Shown: in pieces, positions 21,211 to 32,248 of the stretch
How positions within the stretch are numbered: position 1 is the stretch's first letter
Layout: each line of letters starts with the position of its first letter
Source: Trissonchulus latispiculum
Taxonomy: Eukaryota > Nematoda > Enoplea > Enoplida > Ironidae
Length of the DNA: 64,000 bases
Assembly: GCA_030248195.1 (NCBI GenBank)
Contig: JASAND010004162.1
Span: forward strand, 22,733 to 86,732
Direction of reading: 5' to 3'
The notes under the pieces: model-generated
Told to the model about the DNA's origin: nothing
Database searches by the model: none
Seen by the model: the letters and a program-made list of their open reading frames with translations, nothing else
Position numbers and translations under genes: made by a program

Positions 21211-22368
21211 TTTCACTCGGCAGAATTTCTTGCCATTTGGCACAAATGAGTACTCCTATAGGGCCTCCTTCTATGTCAAATTACAGCCTTATAGCTCGCA
21301 CCAGTAATAAAATTTTCCTTTCGTTAACCAAAATTTTTTAAATTTTTGCCGAAACTTCAACTTTGAAGAGTAATTCCCTTAGATGCAGATAAGATACAGA
21401 CATCTAGTATTTTTCTGCAGGTAGGGACATATGTGCCAAATCATATTGGCGAATGACAGCTTTGAAGCTTGGGCCTAGTAGTCAGTAGAAATTTTTAATT
21501 AATTATGTTGGTAGTTGCGAAAAATGGGGGGTCGGGCACATAAACGCGACGGCTGCACATGGCTGGAAGGCAACTAAGATCTCAGTACCCGATATTTTTT
21601 TTGACCACACCCATGCTCTATATCCTCGCCAAAAAGTAGGCCAATCTGACAAAGTCGGGGCAAACCTTTAGTAGCCCCCCCCCCCTTAACTGCTCGCAGT
21701 CAGCATGTAGTTAAAAAGGTATATATAAGCTCATTTTATAGATCTTTAGCCTGAAAAGTAGGAAAAGTTGTCAAAAGTTAGAATTTCATAGAACATTGAA
21801 AATTCGCTTTGTAAGCAGAAAAATTTAAATCAACCCAATCAACTAGATTTTTGAACTTTAAATCAGCGACATTTATTTTTTGCAAAATTTTGGAAAAACA
21901 GAGCAATAGGTTCGGCAATCGGCGTGAGCCTTCACAGATTTCCACAACGAAATAGGCAGCCACATTCAGAATATCGTATAATCCGGTGCCTAACCGACCT
22001 CGACGGCGCTCCGAGGAGCCTTAGCGACGCAATAGCTGCGGGCCGACTGAATGAGAACCGTGCCCCAGATTGGTTCCCTCAGTGCGTCTTCCGCAAAATG
22101 GCGGCACACAAGATTGTTTGAGTGATTCGAGTGACTGCCACAAAGAAATTGCTGGTTACTCATTGGCTCACTCCGCGCGTAGTTGCTAGGCTCCGCTCAC
22201 TTTTGTTTTAGAATTTCTAGCGATAGGTGATGAATCAAATGAGCATAATATACATGTAAACGATTATCTGTTAAATTTACTCCGACAAATTTTTATTTGA
22301 ACTGTGTAACAAGATTACTAGATAATTATTTGATTAAATGAAGGTAAGTGAATATAATGAAGTACGTA
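21211..22368. other. Spacer with no gene seen
   Basis: Contains one run of C at 21677 and scattered short open frames without motifs. The sequence up to the LTR start at 22369 holds no exon or transposon end that I can recognise. Confidence 0.5.
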
Positions 22369-23153
22369 TGTCACAAGTGCTAAAAATTATACTAACTTTA
22401 TTTACATTTTCCAATTTCGATTTCAATTTTCCAATCGAAGTAATATCATTTTTTCAGTCAAAATCAATACATGCGTAAATATGAAATATACGTACATACC
22501 TAGACTACGTAAGAGTACGTAAGTCACACTTTCTACCGTAAGCTCCTTGCAGGCAGCATAGTTGGCGTTTAGACTTATTCATCTCACTAAATTTTCTACT
22601 TAGCTGACACTCAAAGTCTAACTTAAAGTATTATTAGCTTGAAAGTAACTAATTCAGAGAATTGTCAAAAGTGATGAATACATTTTATTACACCTACGCT
22701 TTTTAATATGAAACATGACTAAAGCCATTAGTGTCGAAACCTATGAATCAGTTAATAAGTTTTGCTAACTTCAAAGAAATTCCCGCGAAATTGTGCAATA
22801 TCCTCCGGAATTTGCACCATCGTCACTGACTAAGCAAACAGCTATATAAGCGCTAGCTTTCTAGCAGTCAGCGGCCAGTCGTCAGTGTTCCCAAATTTAA
22901 GTCAACTGTTTAAAATGAAACACCCATAATACCTATGCTGCTGTAACTATTGATGCCCTTCATTGTATTGACATGGCTGCACAGTCTGACTTATTATAAC
23001 TATGCTGTTTCTATCATTAAAGAAATTTGTGTTTGAATTATGATTGCTGACTCTGCTTCGATCCATACCCTGCAGTAACAGGTCCAGTTTTTCAATTACT
23101 GGGCTACCTTATTACGCTTCCACTAACACTGCGCCGGACCTCGACATGCTACA
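22369..23153 (+). repeat. 5' LTR with TATA promoter
   Basis: 785 bases from TGTCACA to TGCTACA. TATATAAG at 22843-22850 with a CAGT-containing start region near 22868-22885 forms a core promoter. The TATATAAGCGC string is identical to that of the chromodomain-RING gene promoter. Confidence 0.8.
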
Positions 23154-23155
23154 TT

Positions 23156-23172
23156 TGGTAGCAGAGCGTGGT
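23156..23172 (+). promoter_or_regulatory. Retroelement primer-binding site
   Basis: TGGTAGCAGAGCGTGG starts two to three bases after the 5' LTR. Its reverse complement ends in CCA, as expected for pairing with the 3' end of a tRNA. The identity of the tRNA is not resolved. Confidence 0.65.
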
Positions 23173-25243
23173 TCTTTCAATTTCTACGTCAACTTTCCTG
23201 ATATGGATTTAATGCCTGAATTTTAAATTTAATTATCGCTACGACTGTGCCCATCAAAAGTTTGGAAACCATTCAGCAGATAATTTCTAATGCGTAACCG
23301 TCTGATCAATGCTGGACAGAAAGGGGACAGTTGCTTTGCCGAAAGCCCTATTCACCTAGATGGCACGTAACTTGGAATGGAAATCAGAAGTTTGAACCAG
23401 AATGATTCAGAAGACAGCAAAACAATGCAACGGCTCACTGTAAAACAATTTATTGCAGTTTTTTAACGTACAATGTATGTGTACATGTACGCCATAATCC
23501 CGGTGTATACCAGGGCCACAAGTCTGCCCTATGGGTTGACTACTACCAACTCAAAATTTATTCGAATTTTTTCAAATTTCTAAAAACTGCAGAAAATTTT
23601 CACAAACCATAGGAAAATAAACACAATAAGCAAGACGAAATTTACTTTTATGAGAGAAATTATGAGAATAGTAGTTTTGCTGGCTTTACGGCGGCGCCTA
23701 GGCAAGCTAGATTGCGTAATACAAATTTGATAGCGAAGCTTCAAAACTTTATCAGCTGCTTGTTAATTTCGTTGTAATATCTTGAAGTTTAAAATATGAA
23801 TGAAAGGGATGTGCTTGAATAAATTTTGCAAGCAAGCTTTTGACCAAGATGCACAACAAAAAGAATTTTGTGTATGATAGGATGACTTTGGATACTGACG
23901 AACCTTATTTTGACTTGAGTTAATCGCAGCTGAAGGCTTCGGTACAGAAAGTGCGCGCGCGGAACTTTTTGAATTTTGCCTTCTGGCAAGACTTGTATTA
24001 TTTATGGCCTTCTGATAAGGCTTGTTGTGTTTAAGTGCCTTTTGATAAGGGTTGTATTTGTCCTATACCAAAGAGGGTATAGTGACCTCTGATCTGGGAC
24101 GACTGACTGTCCCCAAAAAGGTTTGATATTTTAGTTTCCTATAGCTTATAGTGAAACTAGGTGGCCACAGCCGATGTGGTATGGTCAAGGTCGTCAGATT
24201 TTAACAACGAAATGTTTAAGGTTTTAAATAAATCAAGCTATATATTTTACACAGTCGATTAAAAGTTCTTTGAGAATCAAAGTTGGTAATTTTACAGTGC
24301 ATCAACAATCAAAGCTTTTTGAAAATACGTTGCAGCGTTAACGTAAAGAATTTTCTTTGGCTACAAAAAACTTGGGCTAACCAGTTAAATCTTTGAAACG
24401 GCAGTTTGCCGAAAGTCATGTCCGTGCTTATTTCTGGGTGTAAACTAAACCGCATTATTTAGATACCTTGCAATGGTTTAACTATTCGATCTGGTCATAC
24501 TGGTCAGAAACAAACCTACCAAAGGCATTATAATTGAGTAGAGCCATCGCATAAGCGATTTATAGAATATGTAGTGCAACTAAATGCCAAAGTATTAAGC
24601 AAAATTCTGAGCGCGAAAATGTGCCGGCAGTCTTCACGGCTTCCTATAGCAATTCTGAAGCTAATGCGGAGCCTTGCAAACTGAAACATCAGGCAAAATC
24701 AATGGCTCTTTCGGTTTGTTAGAAAGAAAACACTTTCAAAATGTTGAATCAGTAGGTACGTGTATTCAAACTTTAGTTGTTAAAAAGAACTGTTAAATAT
24801 TATGACTTACACATCAGCAAAAACTCTAAGGCTGTCGAAATGAAAGGTTCCGTCTCTAGGTTTTTGTTGTATGGCAAGAAAAGGTTAGCAAACGTTTTAG
24901 TCGCAGGCTATTATCAGACCAATTGCAAATAAGTACAAGATGCTGAAAGACACGTATGTACTATTATTACATAGGTACACAACTGACATTGTTTCTAAAA
25001 TCAGAAGGCAAACGCTACCTGCAATATCACCCCAAGTGGCTGACGCAGAACTTTTTGAGGACGAGTTTGAAGAAATACTTTAATTTTTGCAAGGCATAAT
25101 CAGTAAAATTTAGAATCCTGTCCTAAAACAGAAAAGCTAACAGAAATTAGCAGCTGGATAGAACAGTGAACTTTGACTTACGCAGTCAATCTTTATGCTC
25201 TCAATTTCGAACCAGGAGTTTCGAATGTTGAAGGGGTGAATGA

Positions 25244-26027
25244 TGTCACAAGTGCTAAAAATTATACTAACTTTATTTACATTTTCGGAACTTCCAATCG
25301 AAGTCATATCATTTTTTCAGTCAAAATCAATACATGCGTAAATATGAAATATACGTACATACCTAGTCTACGTAAGTGTACGTAAGTCACACGTTCTACC
25401 GTAAGCTCCTTGCAGGCAGCATAGTTGGCGTTTATACTTATTCATATCACTAAATTTTCTACTTAGCTGACACTCAAAGTCTAACTTAAAGTATTATTAA
25501 AGTATTAAGTATTAAAGTATTAAAGTAACTAATTCAGAGAATTGTCAAAAGTGATGAATACATTTTATTGCACTTACGCTTTTTATGAAACACGACTAAA
25601 GCCATTAGTGTCGAAACCTATGAATCAGTTAATAAGTTTTGCTAACTTCAAAGAAATTCCGCTAAATTGTGCAATATCCTAAATTGCACCATCGTCACTG
25701 ACAAAGCAAACAGCTATATAAGCGCTAGCTTTCTAGCAGTCAGCGGCCAGTCGTCAGTGTTCCCAAATTTAAGTCAACTCTGTCTAATGAAACACCCATA
25801 ATACCTATGCTGCTGTAACTATTAATGCCCTTCAATGTATTGATATGGCTGCACAGTCTGGCTTATTAAAACTATGCTGTTTCTATCATAAAGAAATTTG
25901 TGTTTGAATTATGATTGCTGACTCTGCTTCGATCCATACCCTGCAGTAACAGGTCCCGTTTTAGAATTACTGGGGTACCTTATTACGTTTCCACTAACAC
26001 TGCGCCGGACCTCGACCATGTATAACA
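25244..26027 (+). repeat. 3' LTR
   Basis: Aligns over its whole length with the 5' LTR. Differences include a shorter block near 25285, an expanded AAAGTATTA run near 25495-25520, and a deletion near 25680. The right edge reads CTCGACCATGTATAACA, slightly different from the 5' LTR, so the exact end is uncertain by about ten bases. Confidence 0.8.
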
Positions 26028-26494
26028 TAAACAAATAAATTTATAATTTAGGAAATTGGCTAATCACAATATTTTTTGTTTCCAAGTAGATCTAAATAAC
26101 GAAATTTATAATACGTACCTACATTTATTCAATAGTAGTTAACTAGTTTGGTTTAATTTAGTTTAGTTTACAACTTAGACCATTCACTCAAACTTTATCA
26201 TTCTATTTGATTTTACATAGACATCATTTTCTCTTGACATTCACATTCTATATTCATATTCATTTTTTCAGACACGTGCATCCTCCTACTGATAATAGTT
26301 ACTAGCAATAAAACAATAAAATTTCAAAATATTAAATTGTATATACATACCTTTTGTTTGGGTTTTCTGCCTTTCAATCCACAGAAACAGTCGTGATGGG
26401 CGGATTTATCCCTCCACCCAGGGTCGTTCGTTCCCCACCCTGAGGAGGCAAGGGATTCCCTTCCATCCACCCACCCCCCGGGTGGATGGAGGCA
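26028..26494. other. Spacer; possible further minus-strand exon edge
   Basis: AT-rich sequence. On minus, AAACAAAAG followed by GTATGTATATAC near 26352 is a good donor, so the transcript of the gene at 26495-27173 may extend past its stop codon into a spliced 3' UTR. No other feature seen. Confidence 0.4.
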
Positions 26495-27173
26495 CTAAGT
26501 TGGAGGGTTGACCATTCGCCGTTCGGTTTCCCGAATTACCTCCCTCAGTTGACCTACGCTCTTGCGCAGTTCTTCTAAATGATCTTTGATCTCTTTCATC
26601 GGCCGTTTGGCCTCCTGATCCAATTTCACAACCGTCAGGTAACCTTCGACCATCAGGCGTCCTTCTCCAAATTTGGGAGCGAACAGCCACTCCTCCGGTT
26701 CAGCAGTGGGTGTATTTACCCAACTCCCGGAAGGGGGATAAGGGGCATGCGGGTGTTGCTGCGAAGAGGAGGGTCCTGGATTCATTCTGAAATAAAGAGT
26801 AAATATAATGGAATTTCGTTGTCGGAGAAAGCTAAAGCAAATAGAGTAGCCGACTTTTGATGAAGAACCGGAAGCGACCTTCCCGTTCCACCCACTTGAG
26901 ACGATTCTGGCAGTGAGTCCAGCTCAAGCTCAAGCGGGCGATGGCCTTCTCCAGCGCTTGCCGCGCTTGTGGTTTCTGCAGCTTGGCCTGTTCTAGAAGG
27001 CCATCCACCTTAACCTCCAGAGCCGCCATCCCACTCAGCGCCTGTCGGCAGGCGGAAAACTTTAACAGCGGGGAAACCTCGTTCCCCGGGAGCCGGGTGG
27101 ACGGTGAGTCATGAGGATTGGCACGCCCCCTCCAAATTGACAGCATTTTCTGGCGGAACTCGTCATTGTTCAT
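26495..27173 (-). CDS. Small coiled-coil protein of unknown function, two coding exons
   Basis: Read on minus, coding exon 1 (27173-26896) ends at donor GTGGGT and exon 2 starts at 26786 after TTTATTTCAG. The phase-2 junction keeps one frame of 189 codons. The first half is helical and rich in Ala/Leu/Lys/Gln (LEVKVDGLLEQAKLQ), consistent with a coiled coil. The middle is Pro/Ser/Gln-rich (GPSSSQQHPHAPYPPS). The end is a second amphipathic helix (KEIKDHLEELRKSVGQL). A CTTTTTAG acceptor 10 bases before the ATG, a CAGGTGAGT donor near 27490 and a TATATAGA box near 27525 indicate a 5' UTR exon. Gag-like or structural proteins can look like this; I do not recognise a family. Confidence 0.55.
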
Positions 27174-28182
27174 AGTCTAAAAAGAGCACTTAAACCGGTT
27201 ACGCTGGAGGCGGTGATTTCGAATTAATTTCAACACTTGGTTAAAATTTCTTTAACCTAATTCTTGTCACTTATTGGAAGCTTTCGGCGCTGATTGTGCC
27301 TTTACCCAGGTTTTAATTTGTACAAAAAGGGCAACATAGTAAATAAACTTTGCTACGCTGGACAGTGGTACGTACCTTTCTAAGACAAGTTAATATTTAT
27401 TAGCATTGTTTCTCTCAATCAACAAAAACGAAATTTACCTGTAGCTCCTACAATTAGACAATAAGTAGCAAGTTATTACTCATACTCACCTGCTAGCAGT
27501 TATCCGTAAGGCAGAGTAATATCTATATAGATAACTGACGAGCACTGAACTTTTACCAGTACAGAAACAGAAAATATTCAATTTTAGCCGGATTTACGTT
27601 TAAATAATAAAGAACTATAGTAGTACGTCCTTACGAATATTGCACACTAATAACTACGCTGCTCTTTTGTGGTCGGTAGACCCCGCAGATTCTTAAGAGT
27701 GAATCTCATTTATCTTCCTTGACTCTCTCCTACGATTGGATTCTCTTTGCTACTTTCTCTTTCAAGTCTACGAGGGCAGCGTTGCCGCCAGGGAGGGCTA
27801 GTTTTCATAGGGGATCGGTGAGGTGGTGTCTTATAACCGCAATAACGTTTGCTAATAATAATAAAGTTTGTGTAGTCCACAAATATGATGATTTGATGTT
27901 AAATGACAACGTTAAAAAATTTTAAAATTGCCCCCCAGTTTTACTTGGCTTAAAACTTGTGCATAGAAATTAGCATCGCAGTTGTCCGGAAAATTGATTA
28001 CGTGTGGTCTGTTAGCCCTTTAAAGAAGTTGTTAAATTTATTAGACCTGAAGATTTAGTATTGGCGGCTATTTTCTTTTTCCCTCTCTTTCAAAATTCTT
28101 AATACGATTGGTATTACTAAGGAATATCTGCAGAATACGTGCGTATAGGAATGCAATGAAGTACATAATCCAACACTAAGAG

Positions 28183-28239
<57 letters not shown>

Positions 28240-28458
28240 CAATCTCTGCTGTAGTACATATAGATTATGTCTACATGCACGCATTTGTTTCGTCCTTCGC
28301 TTTTCTCAGATTACCGTAAGATTTGTAAGATTGAATCGTGAATGGACACATACATACACCTATATATAGTCTGATATAATGCTTCAGCAACGGAGCCGGA
28401 GCATACACATGCGTACATAAATATAAAGGGCAAGCATATAATACGTATTAGTAGTAAA
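27174..28458. other. Upstream region of the 26.5-kb gene and spacer, with (CA)n tract
   Basis: Holds the putative 5' UTR exon and TATA box of the minus-strand gene (27490-27530). Then unannotated AT-rich DNA and a CA microsatellite at 28186-28237. The open frame at 27719-27925 has no motif. Confidence 0.5.
28186..28237. repeat. (CA)n microsatellite
   Basis: An uninterrupted run of about 26 CA dinucleotides. The minus-strand open frame across it, a Cys-Val repeat, is an artefact of the repeat. Confidence 0.97.
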
Positions 28459-28854
28459 GGATTATATCAAGGAAGTCCCCCCTTAGAAAAATTTGTCAAC
28501 TTCAACAGCATACTGCTGACGACTGACACAACCTTAGAGCTTAAGCTGCACATCGTTGGAAAGCTGACGACGTGCTCTTTCCTGTGCTATAAGCCATTTT
28601 GCTGTAGCTTGTCGCTATAAACTCTTATTTCGGAAAATTTGCCAAAAATAGCCGTTTTGATCGATTTTAGGTAAACTTTGACAAGTAAAATTATGTAGGT
28701 GTAAGCTACAGCAAAATAGCTTATGGCATTAGAACGAGGACGTCGTCAGCTTTCCAACGATGTGCACCTTAAGCTCTAAAGTTGTGTCCGTCGTCAGCAG
28801 TATGCCGTTGAAGTTGACAAATTTTGCTTAGGGCGGACTTCCTTGATATGATCC
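28459..28854. mobile_element. Foldback MITE with 8-bp target-site duplication
   Basis: Termini GGATTATATCAAGGAAGTCC and GGACTTCCTTGATATGATCC are inverted repeats. Long arms continue inward: TTGTCAACTTCAACAGCAT against its partner, and GCTACAGCAAAATAGCTTA-like blocks. A perfect 8-base duplication GTAGTAAA flanks it (28451-28458, 28855-28862), pointing to hAT-type transposition. 396 bases, no ORF. Confidence 0.85.
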
Positions 28855-28862
28855 GTAGTAAA

Positions 28863-31039
28863 CAGTCTGTAAGCAAATTAGTTAAGGATTAGCAGTAAAA
28901 ATTTTAAGATTCAGTGGTATTGTGCTAATCTTTTGGAACTCTCACCCGTTCAACCACGGTACGATTCACGGTAGCCCTGAAATTTTCGTAGGAAATTTTT
29001 GTATTAGAAAACCAGGAATTAACTATTCGTCCCAACTGACTCTATTTTATTTTGCTTTTAAAATGAGACGTCTTTGATTTAGCATTATAGACCCCTGGCT
29101 TGCTCCTGATATCTTGCAGCTACAGAGCAGGCAACAGGGCATCATTTTCTTGACGTCTTCCCCGTTGTTTAATGCCAATTGGAAACCATTTGACTGTTGA
29201 CCATTAGCCTGTTCCTACAGTCGCTACTAGACTGCGGCCAACATTACCCCGCAGGGACTTTTAAATATAGATATGTCTAAGAAATAATAACAGAGCATGC
29301 TATGAGATTCCGAGCTGCATAGTCAACTAAACGGGAGTTGCCTAATGCCTACCATGCCTGCCACAGCCAAAACTGCTCACAAGAAAAGAAAGTAATTGCT
29401 AAGTTTAAGTTGAATGTCGACAACATTTATGAAGCTTTGACAAAAACTATGCTTATTTAGCCTTAATGGTTTACTTGTTTACTTTAGAGCTGATCAGAAG
29501 TAATGAGATGAGAAAAATATGCCACTCGACAGTTGAAAATTTTGGTTCCAGAAGATATAACTCTAGTTTCCCGTTTCGTCTATATCAATAAATTTAACAA
29601 AGTTCTCAAGTTAAAGTAAAAGAAAGGAAACTTATCTTTTAAGCGGCTACTTTCTCGTACGCAGGAGATCAGATCAGCTCCAAATATATAATTTCTTACC
29701 AGAAACTAAAAGGTAAACTCAGACAACTTAGTTTTTAACAGCAACTGTTCGTATCTTTGCATTGCACTGTTCGTAGTTGGAAAATACACTATGCAATAGC
29801 TAGTGTGACTTGTTCTGTGAATTTTATGTGTAACCGTAATGCAGTGAATAATTGTAGAGAATTTTGCTGGTTTAGAAGTAATTTGTGGGGACCAAAGTGT
29901 ACAGTTTTCCCTGATTTTGCATATTTCGAAAGGGAGGCTTTCTACTTTTCGGATGGTGAGTGATGTCACAAAGGTAAAACAAAATGACACACAAACATAT
30001 TTATAAATTTATATACACAATCAAATTATGCCTAGCTAATTAAAGCCTAACTTATCTGAAATTATTATGGAAATTAATTAATCTAGCTAAGAAATAATTG
30101 ATGTTAAATTAAACAAATTATAAACTAGGTAACCTATCTACATAGTGCTGCCTATTGCAGCTTAGTGTTTCAGTTGTTGTTTCTGCTGCTGTTCTTTGGC
30201 TGCCGGCTGCAGCAATGTTTGTGTTGCTACTGAAAATGCAGCAACTACCTTAGGCCACAGCTGCTAAAAGGGCATTGGCTCAATTGGGAAAGTTGCTGCA
30301 TTTTCTTATTTGCCTGAAATCTCTAGTTTGGGTTGGGCTTCCCCGAGTTCCAAGAATTGCCAATGCTCTGACGTTTTGATAAATATGACCCCTAAAACTT
30401 GGCAAATTTTGAGCCAACTCGAACGTCGAAAACAAGGCCTAAAACGTGAAAAATGAAGCTAAAAGTTAGAAAGAATATCTCAGCGAACATCTAAAAAGTG
30501 TAACTTTACCCAAGAAAGAAACTTGGGAGATGAAAAGCCGGGTGTGCGTCAACAAGCTGCAGTTCCTTGCCAAAACAAACTCGATTTCTACGTGCATCTA
30601 AGCTATTAAGCAAATTGTCTTCTCATCATTTTTCATAAATCAAAATTAAAGAATTTTGAACTTTTCTATTGCGAACAGGTCTATTTATCTAGTGTTATCC
30701 TCCATCAGTCTGAAGTAGCAATATTTGAAGACAGACAGCTTTTGATCTATGATAGGAAAATATAATCATTTAAAATGTAAATAAAAATACATGATTTAGC
30801 AGAGGGCGTGTTTGCATGCCTTCTCTAAAAGCTTTGTTTACACAAAACACTTTATCTCATTCTTATCGCAAAGGACGTAATCGCTCACGGTTACACACGA
30901 AGTGGTAAGGAAATGAGTCTTCTTACCGCTGGGGTGCACCCGGCTGGTGGCGGCACTGAGTTGCGCCCGTGTAATTTTTGCTGAAGTTCAAGTTTTATCA
31001 ATTTCTAAATTTCTCAGGCAATAAATCAGCTGCAAAGCT
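28863..31039. other. Spacer with no gene seen
   Basis: Open frames at 29706-29990 (minus) and 29757-29963 (plus) overlap each other and have no recognisable motif. No exon, transposon end or satellite was found. 30930-30970 contains GC-richer sequence with GGTGCACCCGGCTGGTGGCG, which loosely resembles the reverse complement of 36960-36995; this might mark the ends of the polymerase element but is not convincing. Confidence 0.45.
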
Positions 31040-31570
31040 TTAACAACTTAATTTCTGACCCCTCTCCAGTCTAGTTAAAGTAGCATACAAGTGTAGAGCA
31101 CAAAACACAAAACAAAAATACAAAAAACAGAAATAACGTAATAACCAAAGGCACAAACAAAAAGTTTTACAGCTGCTCTGACCACAATAAGCAGTCGAAG
31201 AAACAACAACAAGATGAGAAGAGAAATAGAGAGAAGAGAAATATCTAGCCAAACGTTCCACTTCTTTGGCAAAACCAAGTAAATAGAGTCGCTCCCAGGG
31301 AGCTGTTGGTTCAGAGTTGGTGACTGCCATCATCTCCGCAACAAAGGACTCGTATAAATTCTTCTGTGGTTGCGGTGGTGGAACCCATGGCGCTGCAGAA
31401 GGCGGCCAGTAGGAACTAAGCTTATGACTTTCATCTTCAGAGCTGGAATCGTTATCACCATTTTCACTCTTCTTCCCCCGCGCCAGCCTCGCATTTTGTT
31501 CCGCAATAACCTTGAGTTTGAACCTCGACATAACTCCGAAACCGCAACACGCACGACAGAATCCATGCAA
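31040..31570 (-). CDS. Orphan ORF of the polymerase cluster, predicted membrane protein
   Basis: Read on minus from 31570 (176 codons). The TATA-like box at 31596-31602 lies only about 25 bases before the first ATG, so the internal ATG at 31531 (MSRFKLKV...) is the likelier start. The protein has a basic, charged N-terminus, an acidic SSSEDES stretch, a Pro/Trp-rich segment (YWPPSAAPWVPPP), a helical segment around PWERLYLLGFAKEVERLA and a very hydrophobic Phe/Leu/Cys-rich segment near residues 135-165 that could span a membrane. No family recognised. It sits just downstream of the signal-peptide ORF in the same orientation, so both probably belong to the polymerase element. Confidence 0.45.
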   Translation of the reverse strand: MHGFCRACCGFGVMSRFKLKVIAEQNARLARGKKSENGDNDSSSEDESHKLSSYWPPSAAPWVPPPQPQKNLYESFVAEMMAVTNSEPTAPWERLYLLGFAKEVERLARYFSSLYFSSHLVVVSSTAYCGQSSCKTFCLCLWLLRYFCFLYFCFVFCALHLYATLTRLERGQKLSC

Positions 31571-31595
31571 ACTAATAAAGGTTCCAATTTAGTTG

Positions 31596-31602
31596 CTTAT
31601 AT
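31596..31602 (-). promoter_or_regulatory. TATA-like box for the 31.0-31.6 kb ORF
   Basis: TATAAGC read on minus. It suggests a transcript start near 31567, which favours the second ATG at 31531 as translation start. Confidence 0.35.
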
Positions 31603-31612
31603 CTGTTTAAAA

Positions 31613-32074
31613 TTAGGTCAGTAGGTCAAAGAAGAAACAAACAATCGATGACTCATCATCAAACACCTTTTCGATGTCAAGTCGTAATAATACATGAGTT
31701 AAGTCTGTTGTGGTTGGTGACTTCCAATAGAAATTTCTAGTATGAGGTCCAACTTGGCATTGTCCAACCACAGATCCATTAAAGTTTAATCTTCGGAATA
31801 TGTCTATGCACATATCTTCCAGCATTAGGAGGCGCTCACCACACACAGCATGAGGATTCACTCCAGTTTCTATGACAACCCTAATTTCAACTTCGTCTTG
31901 ATAAATTTTCTTGTCAAGAGCCATTCTGTAGCCAAGCGCAACATTCCAAGACTCATTAACATTGGGTAAAGTGTTGTTGATCCATAACTTTGTTTTACAC
32001 TGACATGATGATTGACACAATAATACAGTAACAAGTACTGCTATAACCAATGTTGCAATCAACAGTTTATTCAT
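31613..32074 (-). CDS. Orphan secreted or membrane-anchored protein, 153 codons
   Basis: The N-terminus MNKLLIATLVIAVLVTVLLC is a typical signal peptide or signal anchor. The remainder is a soluble-looking domain with several Cys (CQCKTK, AVCGERL, DMCIDIF, GQCQVG, IVCFFF) and two N-x-S/T sites, consistent with an extracellular disulfide-bonded fold. No family recognised. It is transcribed divergently from the polymerase gene: the two ATGs are 174 bases apart and share the CRE-type promoter. It might be a virion or envelope-like component or a host-modulating secreted protein; both are guesses. Confidence 0.6.
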   Translation of the reverse strand: MNKLLIATLVIAVLVTVLLCQSSCQCKTKLWINNTLPNVNESWNVALGYRMALDKKIYQDEVEIRVVIETGVNPHAVCGERLLMLEDMCIDIFRRLNFNGSVVGQCQVGPHTRNFYWKSPTTTDLTHVLLRLDIEKVFDDESSIVCFFFDLLT

Positions 32075-32103
32075 TGTTATTTCTGAAAGACAAGTTAAAT
32101 CTT

Positions 32104-32214
32104 CTTAAATAGTTATTGCATAATCATTGATTGCGTAATCATGCAATCATTGATTACGTAATCATTGCAATCATGACGTCATCGGAATGACGTCATTGAG
32201 AATAACTATAAAAG
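32104..32214. promoter_or_regulatory. Divergent promoter with two CRE (TGACGTCA) sites and TTACGTAA-type bZIP sites
   Basis: TATAAAAG at 32207-32214 (plus) serves the polymerase gene (ATG 32249) and TATTTAAG at 32104-32111 (read on minus) the signal-peptide ORF. Between them are two perfect palindromic TGACGTCA sites at 32174-32181 and 32188-32195 (centres 14 bases apart). Repeats of ATTGATTGCGTAATCAT / ATTGATTACGTAATCAT, C/EBP- or PAR-bZIP-like, lie at 32125-32163. Adenovirus early promoters are also driven by paired ATF/CRE sites, so the layout fits a virus-like element. Confidence 0.75.
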
Positions 32215-32248
32215 GCGGTAAGTAAATGATTCTTGTTCATTTTAGAAA

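Larger units (their letters stand above)
22369..26027 (+). mobile_element. Non-autonomous LTR retrotransposon
   Basis: Two near-identical LTRs (22369-23153 and 25244-26027) begin TGTCACAAGTGCT and end in ...CA. Just inside the 5' LTR lies TGGTAGCAGAGCGTGG, a typical tRNA primer-binding site layout, and just before the 3' LTR is the purine-rich GAAGGGGTGAATGA, a polypurine-tract candidate. The internal 2.1 kb has no gag or pol frame, so the element is non-autonomous or decayed. The 3' LTR differs from the 5' LTR by small indels, so insertion is not very recent. Flanking bases show no clear target duplication. Confidence 0.82.

Noticed and set aside
28055..28237. Cys-Val repeat ORF on minus
   Set aside because: Pure translation of the CA microsatellite.
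31330..31624. ORFs overlapping the 31.0-31.6 kb gene in other frames
   Set aside because: No motifs, and they overlap a frame that has its own TATA box; treated as shadows.
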